Shown: one piece after another, positions 39,175 to 47,589 of the stretch | How the letters are laid out: every line of letters starts with the position of its first letter | Numbering within the stretch: position 1 is the stretch's first letter | Program-made: the position numbers and the translations under genes | Notes under the pieces: generated by a model | Told to the model about the DNA's origin: nothing | What the model saw: only the letters and a program-made list of their open reading frames with translations | The model's database searches: none | Assembly: GCF_030254645.1 (NCBI RefSeq) | Contig: NZ_CP116346.1 | Span: 4,753,001-4,817,000 of the forward strand | From: Paucibacter sediminis | GTDB taxonomy: Bacteria > Pseudomonadota > Gammaproteobacteria > Burkholderiales > Burkholderiaceae_C | Reading direction: 5' to 3' | Length of the DNA stretch: 64,000 nt

Positions 39175-40545
39175 TCAGCGAATGCCGGCGCCGGCGAGCG
39201 CCTCGCTGGACCACTGCCCCGCGGGCAGCGCGTCGATGAACTTCATGCCCACCTTGTAGGCACCCAGCAGGCCGGAGACGTTGTAGCCACCGCCGACAAA
39301 GTCGTAGAACACCTGGGCCGAGGCCGAGGGGCTGGGCAGGTCGTAGCCGGGCGTCATGAAGGCGAAGCCGGAGCGGTAGAGCTGGCCGCGCGCGTCGTAC
39401 TGGTCGGAGGCGATCGCGAACCAGCTGTCCTCGTCGATGTAGAAGTTGCGCTTGGCGTAGATGTGGCGCTTGCCTTCCTTGAGCGTGGCCTCGACCACCC
39501 AGACGCGGTGCAGCTCCCAGCGCACATGGTCGGGGTTCAGGTGGCCCGGCGTGGTGGCGGCATAGGGGTCGGCCGCGTAGGTGAGCTTGTAGTTGTTGTA
39601 GGGCACCAGCATCTCGCGCTTGCCGACCAGCTTCCAGTCGTAGCGGTCCAGCGCGCCGTTGAAGACCCAGGCGTCGTCATAGGTCGAGGCGCCGGCGGCG
39701 CCGGGGTTGGGCGTGTCGTAGGCGATGTCGGGTGCGAGCTTGACGCGGCGCTGGCCGGGCAGGTACTGCCAGGCCTTGCGGTTGTTCTTCATCGGGTTGA
39801 TGTAGTCCTGCGCCAGCACGCCCTCGCCGGCCCGGCGCGCCGGTGCGGTGTAGGCGATCTTGGTACGGAAGTAGACGTCGCTGTCGGCCGACACCGCGCT
39901 GCGCTTGGGGTCGTAGAAGGGATATTCGACATTGATCTGGCCGCTGGTGGCCAGCACCGCCTTGCCCGAGGAGTCGACGTTGATCGAGTCGTACTGCGTG
40001 TAGTAGCTGTGGCCGTTGAAGCGCAGCAGATGGTTCCACATCACCTCCTGCCCGGTCTTGGGGATGGGGAACGGGATGCCGGCGTAGGTGCCCTCCACGC
40101 CCAGGCCGCCGTCGGTGGTCTTTACCGAGGTGGCGTTCTTGATGGTGTTGTCGATCACGTACTTGGGATAGGCGGCGCTGCGGTGCGAGGGATAGACGTC
40201 GATGCGCATGTCGGGAAAGCGCTTCAGCAACTCCCTGGCGCCCGCGGTCAGCTTGGCCTCGTGCTTGGCGGCATCGCCGGCCTTGATCGAATACAGCGGC
40301 TTCTCGGCCGCGAAGGGGTCGGGGCGCAGGCCCGAGCCCTTCTGGTAGCCGGCCGGCAGCGCGGTAAGGCCGCCGGTGTAGTCGGGGATGCTCTTGTCGG
40401 CGTTGCCGGCCATCTCGGCGCCCATGGGCGTGAGGCTTGCGCCCAGCTTCTTGGCCTCGTCGGCGCTCACGGCGGCCTGGGCCTGGGCGGCGGCCAGCGC
40501 CAGCACGGCGCCGGCGATCAGATGCAGATTCGTCTTCTTGCTCAT
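39175..40545 (-). CDS. DUF1329 family exported protein
   Basis: 456 residues: signal peptide 1-24 (LHLIAGAVLALAAAQAQA) and a mature beta-rich domain with the DUF1329 pattern, e.g. DEAKKLGASLTPMGAEMAGN at the start, VWVVEATLKEGKRHIYAKRNFYIDEDSW near 345. DUF1329 resembles LolA/LolB-like lipid-binding half-barrels and is thought to hold hydrophobic ligands in the periplasm; that is family knowledge, not visible here. It follows the DUF1302 gene by 10 bases. The 70-base gap to the YCF48 gene shows an AAGGAG ribosome site but no terminator. Confidence 0.9.
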   Translation of the reverse strand: MSKKTNLHLIAGAVLALAAAQAQAAVSADEAKKLGASLTPMGAEMAGNADKSIPDYTGGLTALPAGYQKGSGLRPDPFAAEKPLYSIKAGDAAKHEAKLTAGARELLKRFPDMRIDVYPSHRSAAYPKYVIDNTIKNATSVKTTDGGLGVEGTYAGIPFPIPKTGQEVMWNHLLRFNGHSYYTQYDSINVDSSGKAVLATSGQINVEYPFYDPKRSAVSADSDVYFRTKIAYTAPARRAGEGVLAQDYINPMKNNRKAWQYLPGQRRVKLAPDIAYDTPNPGAAGASTYDDAWVFNGALDRYDWKLVGKREMLVPYNNYKLTYAADPYAATTPGHLNPDHVRWELHRVWVVEATLKEGKRHIYAKRNFYIDEDSWFAIASDQYDARGQLYRSGFAFMTPGYDLPSPSASAQVFYDFVGGGYNVSGLLGAYKVGMKFIDALPAGQWSSEALAGAGIR

Positions 40546-40555
40546 GGCTTGTCTC

Positions 40556-42358
40556 TCAGAAGGTGGTCTTGAAGGTCAGCAGCACATGGCCGCGATCGGA
40601 CAGCAGGGCCGGCGTGCCGTTGGGCACGTTCATGGCGCCGTTGGCCAGCTGGCTGTAGTCGCCATAGAAGCCCACATAGCGCAGCGCCAGGTTGTATTTG
40701 CCCTGGATGTCGGCGGCTAGGCCCAGCGAGAAGGAGCCCGAGTCCTTGTTGCCGCCCGACACCACGGCCGAGTTGCCCTTGATGCCGGCCGACCAGGACA
40801 GCGGCAGGCTCAGGTCCACGCTGGGCAAGACCTGGTACCAGGTGGGCACGAAGTTGATGCCCAGGCCGACAAAGTTCTTGCTTGCCGCGTCGATATTGGC
40901 CGGGTTGGACGCATAGGCCGCGCCACCCTTGAAGACGGCGGCGTTCTGGGTCACCTTGGTCCAGGTGTTGTAGACCGCCTCGGCCTGCCAGATCGCGCTG
41001 TCGAACAGCGCCGTCTTGGGCAGGGAGCCGATCAGCGCCAGCACGCCGTGCACGGTGTTGCCGCGCGCGCCGGGGGCATCGTCGGTGACCGCCGTGCTGG
41101 CCAATTGGCCGGCGGCCGGGTTGGCGATCTTGGCCGGCAGCAGGGTCACCGGCGCGCTCTGCAGCGGCATGTTGCGGCGGTAGCTCAGCTCGGCGCCGAC
41201 GCTCACGCCCGCGATATTGCGCGACAGGCTGAGGCCCAGGATGTCGATGTCACGGCCATAGTAGGCGCGGTACTGGCCGATCTGACCCGACAGGATCTGC
41301 GGCACCGTGGCGGCGGCCGGGTTCACATAGCAGGTGGTGGGCGCCAGGGCCGTGAAGCCCAGCGCGCCGCAGGTGGCGGCGGGCAAGGCGGCCACCGCCG
41401 GCGCCACGCTCAGCTGCGGCTGGATGTCGGCGGTGCGGCGCAGGTAGAGGCCGGCCGTGCCGTCCAGCCACTCGGGGCTCCAGCGCGCCATCAGGCCCCA
41501 GTCACCGGTCTTCTTGGGCGTGCCCATGGCGCCCTGCAGCATGCGCTGGTTGGGGCCCACCACCAGGCTGTCGCCGCCCTTGAGCAGGCCGTCGTTGACG
41601 GTCAGGAAGGTGCCGGCCTCGGGGTAGCGCGCGGCCTCCCAATCGAAGAAGGTCTGCGCCGCCAGGGTCAGCTCGGGCGTGGCCACCAGCTGCGCGCTGA
41701 GCGAGTTGCGCGGCCGGAACAGCTCCTTGATCTCGATGCCCGGCGTGGCCAGGGCCTTCCACAGGTCCAGCGAATACTGGCCGTAGGAGATGCCGTGGAT
41801 GGCGCCACCGCCCAGCAGGCTCTCGCCCCAGTAGACGGTATGGCGGCCGGCGCGCAGCGTCAGCGGCATGTCGGCGACATCAGCGTTGGCGAACACGAAG
41901 GCATCCAGGAATTCGCCCGAGGCGCCCTTGGCAAAGCGGCTGGCATAGGGCGAGAGCGCGCCGGCCACCGGCTTGCCGCCCACCAGGGTGTTGGCGGTGG
42001 CGGTGGAGGTGCCGTCCAGGCTGCGGTAGGCGGCGTCGTACCAGCCGGCGGCGCTGAGGCGCGCTCCGAAGCGCTTGTTCCACACCAGATCGGCCTCGCT
42101 CAGCAGATCCAGACGGTTGGCCACCAGCTTGCCCTTGGCGAAGTTGCGGTCGCCATCGTCCTGGTTGGGGTTGCCAAGAATGGCGGCATCCTGCGGCTCG
42201 ACACGGCTGCCGAGGTTGTAGCGCAGCGTGGTATCCCAGCGCAGCACCAGATCGGCGTTGCCGGTGTCGATTTCAAAGGCATGCAGCGTGCCACTGGCGA
42301 ACAGGGCCGCCGCGGCAAGGCCGAGCGCGGTCACGCGCATCTGGGCTGGACGATTCAT
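40556..42358 (-). CDS. DUF1302 outer-membrane beta-barrel protein
   Basis: 600 residues: signal peptide 1-27 (ALGLAAAALFASGTLHA), the DUF1302 start FEIDTGNADLVLRWDTTLRYN, many alternating hydrophobic strands and a C-terminal phenylalanine (LLTFKTTF), the classic outer-membrane barrel ending. ATG at 42358 chosen for the signal peptide; the upstream in-frame extension has none. Likely an outer-membrane channel or receptor for the hydrophobic compound, paired with the DUF1329 protein downstream. The cupin gene lies 53 bases upstream with no promoter seen between them. Confidence 0.9.
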   Translation of the reverse strand: MNRPAQMRVTALGLAAAALFASGTLHAFEIDTGNADLVLRWDTTLRYNLGSRVEPQDAAILGNPNQDDGDRNFAKGKLVANRLDLLSEADLVWNKRFGARLSAAGWYDAAYRSLDGTSTATANTLVGGKPVAGALSPYASRFAKGASGEFLDAFVFANADVADMPLTLRAGRHTVYWGESLLGGGAIHGISYGQYSLDLWKALATPGIEIKELFRPRNSLSAQLVATPELTLAAQTFFDWEAARYPEAGTFLTVNDGLLKGGDSLVVGPNQRMLQGAMGTPKKTGDWGLMARWSPEWLDGTAGLYLRRTADIQPQLSVAPAVAALPAATCGALGFTALAPTTCYVNPAAATVPQILSGQIGQYRAYYGRDIDILGLSLSRNIAGVSVGAELSYRRNMPLQSAPVTLLPAKIANPAAGQLASTAVTDDAPGARGNTVHGVLALIGSLPKTALFDSAIWQAEAVYNTWTKVTQNAAVFKGGAAYASNPANIDAASKNFVGLGINFVPTWYQVLPSVDLSLPLSWSAGIKGNSAVVSGGNKDSGSFSLGLAADIQGKYNLALRYVGFYGDYSQLANGAMNVPNGTPALLSDRGHVLLTFKTTF

Positions 42359-42411
42359 CGGTTTGTCTCCTGGACTTTTATGGATGTGGAGGGAGGAGGA
42401 AAAGGTCAGGC

Positions 42412-42882
42412 TCAGTGGCAGGCACTGATGTCCATGGGCTCGACGCCGGCATGCGCGCAATAAGCGAGGTAGCGCTGCATCACCGTCTTCCAGTTCTCGA
42501 CCGCGAGCACCTGGCCGTGCTCGTCAAGAAAGGACAGATCGCCGGCAATGACGTTGAAGGTGAGGGTCTCGCCCGCGTGGCCCAGCGCCTCGGGCGTGTG
42601 GATGGCGGCGGCGGTCTCGAACACGACGCTGCCGGGGCCGGCAATCCAGTCGTGCTCGCGGTACTTCCAGCGGCCGCTGACCGTGAAGACGATCAGCGCG
42701 CCCGAGTGATGGTGGCGCGGCAGGTTCAGACCGGCCGGCGCGCGCAGCAGCAGAATCATCTCGCCGCGCACCGGATCGACGCGAAACACCTTCAGCTGCA
42801 CGCCTTCCGAATAGGGCGTGAAGGGCAGCCAGGGCAGCGACTCATCGTCGATGACCGAGGTGCTGATCTGCTGAAAATACAT
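42412..42882 (-). CDS. Cupin protein, dihydroxyacetophenone-dioxygenase-like
   Basis: 156 residues, one cupin domain. The metal-site motif LPRHHHSGALIVFTVSGRW near residue 54 and the second cupin motif around PGSVVFETAAAIHTPE are present; the pattern matches the family of 2,4'-dihydroxyacetophenone dioxygenase and ChrR-like cupins. An Fe-dependent C-C cleaving dioxygenase is possible, but many relatives have no proven activity. It is the first gene of the nine-gene unit down to 30411, with activator site D starting 67 bases upstream. Confidence 0.8.
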   Translation of the reverse strand: MYFQQISTSVIDDESLPWLPFTPYSEGVQLKVFRVDPVRGEMILLLRAPAGLNLPRHHHSGALIVFTVSGRWKYREHDWIAGPGSVVFETAAAIHTPEALGHAGETLTFNVIAGDLSFLDEHGQVLAVENWKTVMQRYLAYCAHAGVEPMDISACH

Positions 42883-42911
42883 CGCGGGCTCCAGCGGCTT
42901 GGGGTGCTCGC

Positions 42912-42991
42912 ATGGTCGCGACTCGGCCCTCCGGCAGCGATGTCTGGGCCCGCCAGGTGGCAGTCAGTTTCCGCCAGGGAGTGTTTGCCCT
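42912..42991 (-). promoter_or_regulatory. AraC-type activator site D and predicted promoter
   Basis: On the minus strand TGGCGG-N15-TGGCGG (42950-42976), the most regular repeat of the four, with core AAACTGACTGCC and AGGGCAA at the upstream end (one base closer than in A-C). At the position where the other sites have CATCAT it has GACCAT (42912-42917), so the promoter is the weakest match of the set. The hexamer begins 30 bases before the cupin ATG. This site would drive the large unit with the envelope genes. Confidence 0.68.
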
Positions 42992-43126
42992 AGGAGGCCG
43001 CCCGGGGCCAATTTGGAGCGCTCACACTAGGAATTGCGCCCCTCTTGGGTATCCCTCTCTAGAACTCGCCGCCCATACTGCAGGCGAACCATCCAACCAA
43101 TCAACTACCCGCAGCGAGGCCACCCC

Positions 43127-43729
43127 ATGCGCAACCCCACCCTGACCCGCGTCACCCTCAACACCGTCGAACATTGCCGCATCGCCGCCAAGCAGTTCGT
43201 GCTGGCTTACCGCCTGGGCAGCCAGCGCGTCATCGGCAAGCTGGACGGCGCCTTGGCCAACACCGCCGTGAGCCCCCGCATCACGGGTCTGACCGGCTGG
43301 GTCGCCAAGGGCGTGGAACAGGTGGCCGAGCGCAGCACCCAGGCCATCGACTTCGGTGCGCACACCGCCGCCGCCCAAGTGAGCAAGGCCGCCAAGCTGG
43401 TGAAGGGTGTGGACAACGAGATGCTGGCGAACGGCCTGCAGACCGCCTCGCGCCTGAGCCTGCCCACCGCGCTGGCCCTGCTGGCCGTGGCCGGCAAGGC
43501 CGCCGCTGGCGCCGACAGCCTGGTGAAGGCGGTGCAGCCGACGAAAAAGCTCGCCAAGCGCGCCGTGCGTCCGACGCGCCCCGCCGTGAAGGCGGCCGTG
43601 AAGCGTGCCGCCCGCAAGCCCGCCGTCAAGGCCGTGAAGGCGATGAAGCCGGTGGTGGCAGCAAAGGCCAAGCCGGTGCGCGTTGCCGCCAAGAAGGTGG
43701 CCGTGACGACCGAACCCGCCGCCGCCTGA
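43127..43729 (+). CDS. Phasin-like protein with histone H1-like tail
   Basis: 200 residues from the ATG at 43127. The N-terminal ~125 residues are alpha-helical and amphipathic, loosely phasin-like (VEHCRIAAKQFVLAYRLGSQRVIGKL, then VAKGVEQVAERSTQAID); the C-terminal ~70 are Lys/Ala/Pro-rich with AVKAAVKRAARKPAVKAVKA-type repeats, as in histone H1-like proteins and the tail of PhaF. PhaF binds polyhydroxyalkanoate granules by the first part and DNA by the tail; this gene has the same layout, although no pha genes are in the window. It lies across a 244-base gap from the cupin gene and ends before a strong hairpin. Confidence 0.7.
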   Translation: MRNPTLTRVTLNTVEHCRIAAKQFVLAYRLGSQRVIGKLDGALANTAVSPRITGLTGWVAKGVEQVAERSTQAIDFGAHTAAAQVSKAAKLVKGVDNEMLANGLQTASRLSLPTALALLAVAGKAAAGADSLVKAVQPTKKLAKRAVRPTRPAVKAAVKRAARKPAVKAVKAMKPVVAAKAKPVRVAAKKVAVTTEPAAA

Positions 43730-43750
43730 AGAGCAGCTGAAGCCTGAGCA

Positions 43751-43774
43751 AACGGCCCGCCTGCGCGGGCCGTT
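43751..43774. terminator. Hairpin terminator after the H1-like gene
   Basis: A perfect 10-bp stem AACGGCCCGC / GCGGGCCGTT with loop CTGC, 21 bases after the stop of the gene at 43127. There is no T-run on either strand beyond TT, so termination may be partial. It can serve both convergent genes (the H1-like gene and the binding protein gene ending at 43807). Confidence 0.7.
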
Positions 43775-43806
43775 GCCACGTCTGAGGCCGTGAAAGCTGC
43801 GTCCGC

Positions 43807-44601
43807 TCAGGGTTTGAAGGGCATTTCCCCGCCGTGCTTGAGCCACAGGCGGCGTGCGTCGCCCGATCGGATGAGTCGCTCAATGCCGGCGTTGATCTCG
43901 GGTAGCAAGCCGGCTGCCGGGCCGTCCTTCATGGTCAGCAAATGCGCTGCCGGCGCATCCACATCCGGCAGCTCGGCATGCGCGAGCTCGCGGATGGAGA
44001 GAAAGTCCTTGCCCAGGTACTTGAAATTGCTGATGAGCTCCAACTCCTCGACAAAGAAGTCGCAGCGCCCGCGCAGCAGCATGCGAATCATGCCCTCATA
44101 GCCGCTGTTGCTGATCTGCAGTTCCGCGGCCTTCAGGCCGTAGTGCGCATAGCTACCGCTGGCCATGCCACAGCCCCGGTACTTCCTTAGATCGGCCTTG
44201 CTCGCCAACTCGAGAGGCGCATCGGCCCTGAAGAACACCTGGGGCGTGAGTGAGCGATAGTGCCGTGAATAGTCAAAACGCTTGGCGCGCTCAGCGTCGT
44301 AATAGCCGCCCATCGCGAAGTCGATCCGCCCCTGCTCCACCTCCCTGAGGCAGCGCGCCCAGGGCATGCCGATGAAGCGGGGCTCCTGCCCTGCGGGCAA
44401 CGCCAATCGAATCAACTCGACCGCATAGCCGCTGACGTTGGTGCTGCGCTGGCCGTCCGCATCCTTGACCCAGTACAGCGAGGGCGGTGGGTCGGGATCG
44501 CCGCAAAAGCTCAATTCCGCATGGCTGGATGCACTGCCGCATAGGGCTGCGAGACCCCACATCCATTGCCAGCGACCCAGCCTATCGAACCGCAACTTCA
44601 A
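43807..44601 (-). CDS. Periplasmic amino-acid-binding-like protein (SBP family 3)
   Basis: About 264 residues. Conserved stretches of family 3 binding proteins: SGYAVELIRLAL, FIGMPWARCLREVEQGRIDFAMGGYY, YSRHYRSLTPQVFF and MLLRGRCDFFVEELE. I chose a TTG start at 44601 because AGGGGGG lies six bases before it and it yields a signal peptide (KLRFDRLGRWQWMWGLAALCGSASSHA); the frame is open to 44676 but that reaches into the tRNA terminator. No permease genes are adjacent. The start is uncertain. Confidence 0.72.
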   Translation of the reverse strand: MKLRFDRLGRWQWMWGLAALCGSASSHAELSFCGDPDPPPSLYWVKDADGQRSTNVSGYAVELIRLALPAGQEPRFIGMPWARCLREVEQGRIDFAMGGYYDAERAKRFDYSRHYRSLTPQVFFRADAPLELASKADLRKYRGCGMASGSYAHYGLKAAELQISNSGYEGMIRMLLRGRCDFFVEELELISNFKYLGKDFLSIRELAHAELPDVDAPAAHLLTMKDGPAAGLLPEINAGIERLIRSGDARRLWLKHGGEMPFKP

Positions 44602-44677
44602 GCTCGCCCCCCCTGCCTTTGCAGCGACGCCAGTGTGCCATGCCGTCCAGCAGCACCGAAAGCCCCGCGCGAGCAAG

Positions 44678-44711
44678 AAAAAACCCCACGAGGCCTGCGC
44701 CTTGTGGGGTT
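44678..44711 (-). terminator. Intrinsic terminator of the tRNA-Val transcript
   Basis: On the minus strand, a 13-bp stem with one G-U wobble (AACCCCACAAGGC / GCCTCGTGGGGTT, loop GCAG) followed by six T. It begins 5 bases after the CCA end of the tRNA at 44716. A canonical intrinsic terminator. Confidence 0.9.
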
Positions 44712-44715
44712 GATC

Positions 44716-44790
44716 TGGTGGGCGGTGCAGGGTTCGAACCTGCGACCCCTGCCGTGTGAAGGCAGTGCTCTACCGCTGAGCTAACCGCCC
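44716..44790 (-). tRNA. tRNA-Val (anticodon CAC), second copy
   Basis: 75 nucleotides with encoded CCA. Acceptor GGGCGGT pairs with ACCGCCC, D-arm TAGCTCAGCGGTAGAGC, anticodon loop TTCACAC with anticodon CAC (Val, GTG codons), T-arm GGTTCGAACC. Identical in sequence to the copy at 44857-44931. It is followed by an intrinsic terminator. Confidence 0.97.
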
Positions 44791-44856
44791 GGTATCTGGG
44801 GGCTTCGTGCAACAAGGTCAGAAGCGAAATCGATACGGTTGCCGATCTCTGAATTC

Positions 44857-44931
44857 TGGTGGGCGGTGCAGGGTTCGAACCTGCGACCCCTGCCGTGTGA
44901 AGGCAGTGCTCTACCGCTGAGCTAACCGCCC
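44857..44931 (-). tRNA. tRNA-Val (anticodon CAC), first copy
   Basis: 75 nucleotides, same sequence as the downstream copy, separated from it by a 66-base spacer without promoter-like sequences. Anticodon CAC reads GTG, the favoured valine codon in this high-GC genome. Transcribed first from the promoter at 44950-44978. Confidence 0.97.
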
Positions 44932-44949
44932 GGTCCTGTTGCCGAACGA

Positions 44950-44978
44950 ATCAAAAGTTTAAACTTTCAATTCGTCAA
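44950..44978 (-). promoter_or_regulatory. Sigma70 promoter of the tRNA-Val pair
   Basis: On the minus strand TTGACG, a 17-base spacer and TTTGAT; the predicted start is ~12 bases before the first tRNA. The spacer holds most of a perfect 14-base AT-rich palindrome (AAAGTTTAAACTTT, 44954-44967). The region is strikingly AT-rich in this genome. No GC-rich discriminator or Fis site is obvious. Confidence 0.62.
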
Positions 44979-45018
44979 CCGGGAAGCCCACGATTATGCC
45001 ACGACATTACTGGCTCGA

Positions 45019-45729
45019 TCAAGCTTCTTGCCAGATTCTTTTTCCGCCGCTGGCCTTGTCGAGATCCGCCAGCAGGCTCTGGTGGGCCTCCAGCTCGGCG
45101 GCGCTGGCGGCCAGCACCGGCAGCTGGAAGCGGCTGAAGTCGATCGCCTCGAGCTGGAAGTCGGCATTGCCGCTGCCGGCATTGCCGCCGCCCTCGTCCA
45201 TCACCAGCGAGTCCTGGCCGCGCGTCAGGCGGATGTAGACCTCGGCCAGCAGCTCGGCGTCCAGCAAGGCGCCGTGCAGGGTGCGGCTGGAGTTGTCGAC
45301 CTCCAGGCGCTTGCACAGCGCGTCGAGCGAGTTCGCCTTGCCGGGGAACATGTCGCGCGCCATCAGCAAGGTGTCGCGCACGCCGCCGACGATGTCGGTG
45401 ATGGGCGGCTGGCCCAGCCGGCGCAGCTCGGCGTTCATGAAGCCGACGTCGAAGCCGGCGTTGTGGATCACCAGTTCGGCGCCACGCAGAAACTCCAGCA
45501 ACTCCTCGGCCACACTGGCGAACACCGGCTTGTCGGCCAGGAATTCGTCGGTCAGGCCGTGGATGCGCACCGCCTCCTCATCGCTCGCGCGCTCGGGGTT
45601 GATGTAGAGGTGCAGGTTGTTACCGGTGAGCTGGCGGTTCACCATCTCGACGCAGCCGACCTCGATGATGCGGTCGCCCGCCTCGGCACGCAGGCCGGTG
45701 GTTTCGGTATCGAAAAATATCTGACGCAT
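45019..45729 (-). CDS. dnaQ: DNA polymerase III epsilon subunit (proofreading exonuclease)
   Basis: A 236-residue 3'-5' exonuclease of the DEDDh family. Exo I FDTETTGL (D7, E9), Exo II HNAGFDVGFMN near residue 89, Exo III HGALLDAELLAEVY near 152 with the catalytic His and Asp. A C-terminal tail after ~180 is the expected polymerase-alpha contact segment. ATG at 45729 chosen since DTET must be near the N-terminus; the frame continues upstream inside lgt as a shadow. It follows lgt by 20 bases on the same strand. Confidence 0.95.
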   Translation of the reverse strand: MRQIFFDTETTGLRAEAGDRIIEVGCVEMVNRQLTGNNLHLYINPERASDEEAVRIHGLTDEFLADKPVFASVAEELLEFLRGAELVIHNAGFDVGFMNAELRRLGQPPITDIVGGVRDTLLMARDMFPGKANSLDALCKRLEVDNSSRTLHGALLDAELLAEVYIRLTRGQDSLVMDEGGGNAGSGNADFQLEAIDFSRFQLPVLAASAAELEAHQSLLADLDKASGGKRIWQEA

Positions 45730-45749
45730 GGGGAAGAATGAAGGAGCGC

Positions 45750-46550
45750 TCAGGCGGGGCGGCGGCGGCTGGCCCACCACCAGATCAGCAGCCCCGCCGC
45801 AATCATCGGCAAAGACAGCCATTGTCCCTGACTCAGGTTCAGCGCCCGCAGGCCCAGGAAGTCGTCGGGCTCGCGGAAGAATTCGGCGGCAAAGCGCAGC
45901 ATGCCGTAGCCGATCAGGAACATGCCCGAGACCTGGCCGGTCAGGCGCGGCTTGCGCGCATACAGCCACAGCAATACGAACAGCAACAGGCCCTCGCCCA
46001 GGAACTGGTAAATCTGCGAGGGATGGCGCGGCAGGGTCGAGCCCGACTGCGGAAACACCATCGCCCAGGGCAGGCTGGGGTCGGCCGCGCGGCCCCACAG
46101 CTCGCCGTTGATGAAGTTGCCCACGCGTCCGGCCGCCAGGCCGGTGGGCACGCAGGGGGCGATCAGATCGGTGACCTCGAAGAAGCTGCGCCCGCGCAGC
46201 CGCGCGAACAGCGCCATCGCCAGGATCACGCCCAGCAGCCCGCCGTGAAAGGCCATGCCGCCCTTCCAGACCGCGAACACCTCGCCCAGGTTCGCCAGGT
46301 AATAGGCGGGCTTGTAGAACAGCACATAGCCCAGCCGTCCGCCCAGCACCACGCCCAGCACGCCAAAGAACAGCAGGTCATCGACATCGCGCTTGACCCA
46401 GCCACGCGCGGCAGGTGCCGGCTGCGCCACGCGCAGGTTCGCCAGCCAGAGAAACATGCCGAAAGCGGCCAGGTAGGTGATGCCGTACCAATGAATGGCC
46501 AGCGGGCCTAGCTGCAGCGCGACCGGATTGAACTGGGGATGGACCCACAT
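45750..46550 (-). CDS. lgt: Prolipoprotein diacylglyceryl transferase
   Basis: A 266-residue inner-membrane enzyme with about seven TM helices that attaches diacylglycerol to the lipobox cysteine of prelipoproteins. The H-region [11 protein letters not shown] near residue 103 and the family signature [14 protein letters not shown] near 141 are intact, as is the starting region [21 protein letters not shown]. Followed 20 bases later by dnaQ. Lipoprotein candidates it would serve in this window include the proteins at 51510 and 57080. Confidence 0.96.
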   Translation of the reverse strand: MWVHPQFNPVALQLGPLAIHWYGITYLAAFGMFLWLANLRVAQPAPAARGWVKRDVDDLLFFGVLGVVLGGRLGYVLFYKPAYYLANLGEVFAVWKGGMAFHGGLLGVILAMALFARLRGRSFFEVTDLIAPCVPTGLAAGRVGNFINGELWGRAADPSLPWAMVFPQSGSTLPRHPSQIYQFLGEGLLLFVLLWLYARKPRLTGQVSGMFLIGYGMLRFAAEFFREPDDFLGLRALNLSQGQWLSLPMIAAGLLIWWWASRRRPA

Positions 46551-46584
46551 GCGACGACTTCCTCTTGATGAGAACTGGCGCGCA

Positions 46585-47580
46585 TCATACGGGGCCCATC
46601 TCCTTCAAACGCCTGCGGCAGTCTTCGGCATTGCTGGGGCTGGCGCGGCGGTTCTGCAAATAGCGCTCAAAGGCCGCCCGGGCCTGCGCCTTGTCGCCCT
46701 TGGCCTGCAGCGCGATGCCCAGGCGATGGTCGAGCGGGAAGTCCTCGGCGCCGTCCATCTCCTTGGCACGCTCGTACTGCCGGATGGCCTCGTCGTATTG
46801 CTCCTGGGCGAAATAGATGCGCGCCAGACCATAGGCAGCCAGGGCCTGGCGGGGCTGCTCCTTGAGCATGCGCTCGAAGCCGGCGATGGCCTTGGCGTAC
46901 TGGCGCTGGTCAAGCCACTCCTTGCCCAGCACGCCCCACACCAGCCGCCATTCATTGAGCAGGCTGGGGTCGGCGGCGATGCGCACGCTCAGCAGCTCCT
47001 TCTCGGCCAGCGCCCAGTTCTTCTCGCTGCCGGCCACACGGGCGCGCATCAGCTTGGCGAACTCGGGCTGGCTGGCGCGCACCTGCTCTTCCAGCTCGCG
47101 CGCCTTGCCCACGCCGCCGCCGGCAAAGGCCGGCACCAGCAGGTAGTACTGGTGCAGGCTGCTGCGCGCCTCGATGAAATCGGGCTTGAGCTCCAGCGCG
47201 CGCTGCAAATGCTTTCTGATCGGGCCGGCCAGGCTGATGATCTTCATGGCGCCGCCGTTGCGCGCCTGCATGGTCATCACCGAGGCCAGGGCGTAATGAC
47301 AAAGGGCCTCGTCGGGATGCTGGTCCACGCAGTCTTGCATCAGGCGCGCGGCGGCATCCACGCGCTTGCGGTCCGCCAGCGTCATCTGCGAGAGCGCGAA
47401 GGCCGCGCTCGCCTGCAGGTCCTGCGGCTGCTCGCGCAGGCGCGCCTGCGCCTGGCGTTCCATCTCGTCGCTGCGGCCGGCATCCAGCAGGCCCTGCCAA
47501 GGGCCGTCGGTGAACACCAGGGCCTGGGCGCCCTGCCATGCCAACAGGCTGGTACAAAGAAGCAGTCGCAGCAGTCTCAT
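46585..47580 (-). CDS. Exported TPR protein, TatT-like paralog 1
   Basis: 331 residues with signal peptide 1-20 ([15 protein letters not shown]) and helical TPR-like repeats, e.g. [25 protein letters not shown] near 255 and [25 protein letters not shown] near 282. It resembles the T component of TRAP-type transporters (TatT), though no TRAP permease or binding protein is adjacent. It shares the layout and many identical stretches (QFYLxxPxxAGG, [16 protein letters not shown]) with the gene 9 bases upstream, so the pair arose by tandem duplication. Confidence 0.8.
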   Translation of the reverse strand: MRLLRLLLCTSLLAWQGAQALVFTDGPWQGLLDAGRSDEMERQAQARLREQPQDLQASAAFALSQMTLADRKRVDAAARLMQDCVDQHPDEALCHYALASVMTMQARNGGAMKIISLAGPIRKHLQRALELKPDFIEARSSLHQYYLLVPAFAGGGVGKARELEEQVRASQPEFAKLMRARVAGSEKNWALAEKELLSVRIAADPSLLNEWRLVWGVLGKEWLDQRQYAKAIAGFERMLKEQPRQALAAYGLARIYFAQEQYDEAIRQYERAKEMDGAEDFPLDHRLGIALQAKGDKAQARAAFERYLQNRRASPSNAEDCRRRLKEMGPV

Positions 47581-47589
47581 GCGAACACT

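Noticed and set aside
44716-44931. Two identical 75-base units as a CRISPR-like or mobile repeat
   Set aside because: Both fold as complete tRNA-Val with encoded CCA and share one promoter and terminator.
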